A stretch of DNA of 38,041 nucleotides. It comes from Thiohalospira sp051746205. GTDB lineage: Bacteria; Pseudomonadota; Gammaproteobacteria; Thiohalospirales; Thiohalospiraceae. Where the stretch lies: contig JBNJEU010000013.1 in the NCBI GenBank assembly GCA_051746205.1, positions 1-38,041 of the forward strand, given 5' to 3'. The translations under genes were made by a program, and so were the position numbers. The notes beneath the pieces were generated by a model. It saw only the letters and a program-made list of their open reading frames with translations, made no database searches and had not been told where the DNA came from. Shown here in pieces: positions 33,807 to 38,041 of this stretch. The number at the start of each line of letters is the position of its first letter. The first letter of the stretch is position 1.

Positions 33807-34298
33807 TCAGCTGCGCAGCTGCCATGTGGGTCGGTGTTCGGTATCGAGGAGCCGGTGGCGCTGTAGCCAGGCCACGGCATCCTCGGCGTCGTGGTCGTGC
33901 CAGGCGCGGGTCGACCCCAGGCGGAAGGAGTAACCCCAGGCATCCATGTCCGCCATCAGTCGTTCGCTCCCCACGCCCGCCAGGTGGTCGGCCAGCCGGA
34001 TCTGCAGGTAGCAGACGCCGCACTCCTCCAGTGATGTACCGCCGGCGTCGGTATGCAGCCCCGTCCGTCGCGCCCCGTCCATGCAGATCACGTGGCAGCC
34101 CTCGTGGAGGGCCGAGTGCACGGGGGTGTCGGGACGGACGTGGACAGCGGTGCCGACGATCCCGGCCTCCGGTTCGCCCCAGAAGGTGCCGGGGATGGGC
34201 TCCTCCGGCGCGACTTCCATCAGGACGAGGCCATAACGCGCCAGTAGCGCGCGCAGAGGGTCCGGGCCGAGATCGGCACAGGTCAGAACGACGCTCAT
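33807..34298 (-). CDS. Small HExxH putative zinc metalloprotein, function unknown
   Basis: A 163-residue soluble protein with no signal peptide. It contains HEGCHVI (an HExxH motif) in the middle and, about 25 residues later, SLEECGVCYLQ, which could supply a third ligand as in gluzincin-type peptidases. I do not recognise a named family. It lies 20 bp upstream of apaG on the same strand, so it is a likely co-transcribed addition to the surA-apaH cluster. Metal binding is well suggested by the motif; peptidase activity is inference. Confidence 0.7.
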   Translation of the reverse strand: MSVVLTCADLGPDPLRALLARYGLVLMEVAPEEPIPGTFWGEPEAGIVGTAVHVRPDTPVHSALHEGCHVICMDGARRTGLHTDAGGTSLEECGVCYLQIRLADHLAGVGSERLMADMDAWGYSFRLGSTRAWHDHDAEDAVAWLQRHRLLDTEHRPTWQLRS

Positions 34299-34355
34299 CT
34301 CATCTACGATACCGCATTAAGAGCCGCGAGCGAAGTGGCTCGGAGTGGGTGCGGT

Positions 34356-35102
<747 letters not shown>

Positions 35103-35174
35103 GTGCGACTTCCTCGTCAACCGGGTTCGGCGATGGAGTATAGCAAAATGCGGCCACACTCCGAACGGGGGAAC

Positions 35175-35972
35175 TCAGCCGGGCGCGGCATCCGGGGCCG
35201 GGGTGCTGGCCAGGCGCGCGAAGGCGGCCAGATCGAGGGTCTCCGCGCGCGCGCGGGGGTCGACGTCGGCGGCCGCGAAGCCCTCGGCATCGACAACCCC
35301 CTTCAGGGCGTTGCTCAGGGTCTTGCGGCGGGTGGCGAAGGCGTGGCGGACCACCGTTTCCAGCCGCGCCTCGTCGGCCACCGGTACCGGTGGATCGGTA
35401 TGGGGCCGCAGCCGGACCACGGTCGATTCCACCTTCGGCGCCGGCCGGAAGGCCCCGGCGGGGACGCGGAAGAGCGGTTCCACCCGGCAGCGGTACTGGA
35501 GCATCACCGACAGGCGCCCGTAGGTCTTCGAACCCGGGCCGGCCGCCATGCGATCCACGACCTCGCGCTGGAGCATGAAGTGCATGTCCCGGATCCGCGC
35601 GGCCTGGCCGGTGAAGTGGAACAATAACGGCGTGGAAATGTTGTAGGGGAGGTTCCCGACCAGACGCAGCGGGCCTTCCGTCGCCCACGGGTGCAGATCG
35701 ACGGTGGTGGCGTCGGCCTCCACCAGCTCCAGTCGGTCGCCGAAACGCCGGCGCAGATCCGCCGCCAGATCCCGGTCGATCTCGATGGCGCGCAGGCGCT
35801 CCACTCGTTCCAGCAGCGGGCCGGTGAGAGCCCCCCGGCCGGGGCCGATCTCGACCAGCTTCTCTTCGGCGCGCGGGTCGACGGCATCCAGGATGCGGTC
35901 GATGACGGTACGGTCGTGGAGGAAGTTCTGTCCGAAGCGCTTGCGCGGGCGATGTGCGGCCGTATCGTTCAC
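35175..35972 (-). CDS. rsmA: 16S rRNA dimethyladenosine transferase RsmA (KsgA)
   Basis: A 265-residue SAM-dependent enzyme that dimethylates A1518 and A1519 of 16S rRNA (E. coli numbering) during small-subunit maturation. The N terminus RPRKRFGQNFLHD, the SAM loop VEIGPGRGALT, the acidic IEID, and the catalytic VGNLPYNIST are intact, as is the C-terminal domain around FRPAPKVESTVV and FATRRKTLSNAL. Its start overlaps the pdxA end by 4 bp. Confidence 0.98.
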   Translation of the reverse strand: MNDTAAHRPRKRFGQNFLHDRTVIDRILDAVDPRAEEKLVEIGPGRGALTGPLLERVERLRAIEIDRDLAADLRRRFGDRLELVEADATTVDLHPWATEGPLRLVGNLPYNISTPLLFHFTGQAARIRDMHFMLQREVVDRMAAGPGSKTYGRLSVMLQYRCRVEPLFRVPAGAFRPAPKVESTVVRLRPHTDPPVPVADEARLETVVRHAFATRRKTLSNALKGVVDAEGFAAADVDPRARAETLDLAAFARLASTPAPDAAPG

Positions 35973-36970
35973 CGGATCGCCCCGGGAGAAGCCGTGCCGG
36001 TGGCATCGCGCTCAGCCATGAGCAGTGCCTGATCGATGGCCATGCGCAGGCTGCCGAGCTCGCCCCCGCCGGTGGCTGCGAGGTCCAGGGCAGTGCCGTG
36101 GTCCACCGAGGTGCGGATGAAGGGCAGACCGAGGGTGATGTTCACCGCGCGGCCGAACCCGTGGTACTTGAGGACCGGCAGGCCCTGATCGTGGTACATG
36201 GCCAGCACCGCGTCGGCACCGTCGAGGTGGCGCGGGGTGAAGAGGGTATCGGCGGGAAGCGGCCCCTCCAGCCGCATGCCCTCGGCACGCAGTCTCTCGA
36301 GGACCGGCCCGATGATGGTGAGCTCTTCCTTCCCGAGGTGGCCGCCCTCGCCGGCATGGGGGTTCAGGCCGCAGACCAGGATGCGCGGTGTGGCCAGCCC
36401 GAAGCGTTCACCCAGTCCCTGGTGGAGGTGGCGCAGGGTGGTGGTCAGGTGGTCGACCGTGATGGCGTCGGCGACCTCACTCAGGGGGAGATGGGTGGTG
36501 GCCAGAGCCACGCGCATCTCCCCCGCCACCAGCAGCATGACCACCCGCTCGACACCGGCGAGTTCGGCCAGGTATTCGGTGTGGCCGCTGAAGGGGATCC
36601 CGGCCTCGTTGATCACCCCCTTGTGCAGCGGCCCGGTGACGAGGCCGTTGAATTCTCCTTCGAGACAGCCGCGGGCGGCCCGCTCGATGGTTTCCAGAAC
36701 GTACCGGGCATTGGCGGGATCCGGGTGGCCGGGGCGAACGGGCCGGGGACAGGTGATCGGGAGCACACTGAGGCCGGGGTCGGGTGTCTCCCCCGGGTGA
36801 TAGGGGGGCAGAGGAATGTCCAGTCCCAGGGCCTCGGCTCGGGCGCCCAGCATCTCGGGATCCGCGACCACCACCAGGCGAGTGGTCCCGAGGCCCTCGG
36901 CAGCCCGGCGCAGAACCAGATCGGGGCCGATGCCGGCCGGTTCGCCGGGGGTCAGAGCGAGGGTGTGCAT
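35969..36970 (-). CDS. pdxA: 4-hydroxythreonine-4-phosphate dehydrogenase PdxA
   Basis: A 333-residue cytoplasmic enzyme of vitamin B6 (pyridoxal phosphate) synthesis that oxidises 4-phosphohydroxy-threonine with NAD. Family segments are LTPGEPAGIGPDL at the start, LVTGPLHKGVIN, GHTEYLAEL, LNPHAGEGGHLGKEE, MYHDQGLPVLKYHGF and RTSVDHGTALDLA, which include the metal-binding histidines. It overlaps rsmA and ends 4 bp after surA, the canonical order. Confidence 0.97.
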   Translation of the reverse strand: MHTLALTPGEPAGIGPDLVLRRAAEGLGTTRLVVVADPEMLGARAEALGLDIPLPPYHPGETPDPGLSVLPITCPRPVRPGHPDPANARYVLETIERAARGCLEGEFNGLVTGPLHKGVINEAGIPFSGHTEYLAELAGVERVVMLLVAGEMRVALATTHLPLSEVADAITVDHLTTTLRHLHQGLGERFGLATPRILVCGLNPHAGEGGHLGKEELTIIGPVLERLRAEGMRLEGPLPADTLFTPRHLDGADAVLAMYHDQGLPVLKYHGFGRAVNITLGLPFIRTSVDHGTALDLAATGGGELGSLRMAIDQALLMAERDATGTASPGAIR

Positions 36971-36974
36971 TGCC

Positions 36975-37976
36975 TTAGTCCGGCAGCCGCCGTTCGATGT
37001 AGGCCTCGTCGCGAAGCCGGCGGATCCAGCGCTCCACCGCCTCTTCCATCTTGCGTTCGAAGATCAGCTCGCGGGCCTCTTCACGGCGCTCTTCCTCGTT
37101 CTGCGCGGCATCGTCCTCCAGGGTGCGGCGTTCCTCCAGCTGGATGAGGTGATAGCCGCTGGGGTTGCGCAGCGGTTCGCTGACATCCCCCGGTTCCATG
37201 CCGTCCAGGGCGTTGTTGAACAGCCCCGGAAGTCGCTCGCCGCGACGCCAGCCCAGATCGCCGCCCTCGGGGGCGTGCTGACCGTCGGACTCGCGGACCG
37301 CCAGATCGGCAAAGTCCTCGCCCGCCTGGATGCGCTCGCGCAGGGATTCGGCCTTCTCCCGCGCCTCGCGGACCTCGGCGGGACTGGCCGCCTCCGGCAG
37401 GGCGATGAGGATGTGGCGCAGCCGAACCTCTTCGTCCAGGGTGCCCATGGCGCGGAGATTGGCCAGATGGTTGTCCACTTCATCCTCACTGACCTGGACA
37501 TCCTGCTGCAACTGGCGCTGCTGGAGCTGGCTGATGATCAGCTCCTCGCGGATGTCCTCGCGGAATGTCTCGTACGGGATCCCCTCGCGCTCCAGGACCT
37601 GACGGAACTCGGACAGGTTCATGTTGTTGCGCCCGGCGATGTCCTCCAGGGCGCGGTTGAGGGTGACGTCGTCCACCTCGATGCGATTCTGTTGCGCCAG
37701 CTGCAGCTGCAGCTTCTTGACGATGAGCTGGTCCAGTACCCAGCTGCGCAGTTGATCGCGCGGTGGCGGAGTGGATCCCTGGCGGCGGATCTCGCCGATG
37801 GTGGAGTCGATTTCGCGTTCCAGCTCGCTCTGCAGGATGACGTCCTCGTTGACCACGGCGACGATGCGTTCCAGGACCTCCATCTCGGCCGTGGCCGCGC
37901 TCGGCAGCAGGAAGAAGAGAAAGGTGGCGACCAGGAGCGGGCCGGCGATGTGCTGGGATCTGCGGTTCACGGACAT
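36975..37976 (-). CDS. surA: SurA-type periplasmic chaperone with one PPIase domain
   Basis: A secreted chaperone of about 333 residues for outer-membrane protein folding. From ATG 37976 a signal peptide (MSVNRRSQHIAGPLLVATFL, cleaved near TATA) precedes the SurA N-domain (ERIVAVVNEDVILQSELE) and one parvulin domain (VRLRHILIALPE to SGYHLIQLEERR), then the C-terminal helix (AVERWIRRLRDEAYIERRL). E. coli SurA has two parvulin domains and 428 residues; here one is missing without any sign of frame damage. ATG 37991 and GTG 38003 are alternative starts. lptD is expected just beyond the window edge. Confidence 0.93.
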   Translation of the reverse strand: MSVNRRSQHIAGPLLVATFLFFLLPSAATAEMEVLERIVAVVNEDVILQSELEREIDSTIGEIRRQGSTPPPRDQLRSWVLDQLIVKKLQLQLAQQNRIEVDDVTLNRALEDIAGRNNMNLSEFRQVLEREGIPYETFREDIREELIISQLQQRQLQQDVQVSEDEVDNHLANLRAMGTLDEEVRLRHILIALPEAASPAEVREAREKAESLRERIQAGEDFADLAVRESDGQHAPEGGDLGWRRGERLPGLFNNALDGMEPGDVSEPLRNPSGYHLIQLEERRTLEDDAAQNEEERREEARELIFERKMEEAVERWIRRLRDEAYIERRLPD

Positions 37977-38041
37977 TGCATTACTCGTCATGGGGCGGCT
38001 CACTGCGCCCGGGGTTGGTAGCCTAGGATAGCATCCTGGAG

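Noticed and set aside
32677..33933. 418-residue plus-strand ORF opposite apaH and apaG
   Set aside because: Shadow; ApaH and ApaG motifs are complete on the minus strand.

Overview
The window is dense, GC-rich bacterial chromosome with short intergenic gaps and many 1-14 bp gene overlaps. The surA-pdxA-rsmA(ksgA)-apaG-apaH-folA neighbourhood, the adjacent lgt-thyA pair, two-domain thioredoxin TrxC and the c-di-GMP proteins point to a gammaproteobacterium. The GC content, acidic proteins, TAXI-type TRAP transporter and V-type ATPase make an Ectothiorhodospiraceae-like (Chromatiales, possibly halophilic) lineage my best guess. That placement is inference. I see no rRNA, tRNA, CRISPR array, insertion sequence or prophage.

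Layout. 70-4313 (+): trxC, then a TAXI solute-binding protein and its fused TRAP permease. 4427-5961 (+): a two-gene cassette of clearly lower GC, made of an ABC-type AAA ATPase and a small PD-(D/E)XK nuclease-like protein. This is the best candidate in the window for an undescribed, probably defence-type, system. 6005-11305 (-): a large SEC-C/UPF0149-like protein of unknown role, an EAL-HDOD protein and an HD-GYP c-di-GMP phosphodiesterase. 11386-20766 (+): a PAS histidine kinase running straight into a complete V/A-type ATPase operon in the order G/H-C-I-K-F-E-A-B-D, followed by a secreted YbjN-like protein. 21305-26754 (-): a ClC-family anion transporter, a PAS-PAS-GGDEF-EAL protein, a pirin and a rhodanese.

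26755-27291 is a 537-bp divergent non-coding gap packed with palindromes: a perfect 33-bp inverted repeat, a 114-bp imperfect cruciform-like element with a nested hairpin, and a GGGGAC-type palindrome whose near-identical twin abuts the trxC stop codon. 27295-32535 (+): rlmI, lgt, thyA, a motA/motB-type stator pair and folA, the last preceded by a seven-codon leader ORF that overlaps its start. 32539-37976 (-): apaH, apaG, a small HExxH metalloprotein, a LysM protein with a long Glu-Pro repeat, rsmA, pdxA and a single-PPIase surA, whose usual partner lptD would lie just outside the window.

Themes. Second-messenger and nucleotide metabolism recurs (three c-di-GMP proteins, ApaH, thymidylate/folate enzymes). 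Envelope biogenesis is represented by SurA, Lgt and the LysM protein. The V-ATPase would couple ATP to ion movement across the inner membrane, and a kinase gene 32 bp upstream may be co-expressed with it. All functional calls come from reading motifs by eye; no database search was run.
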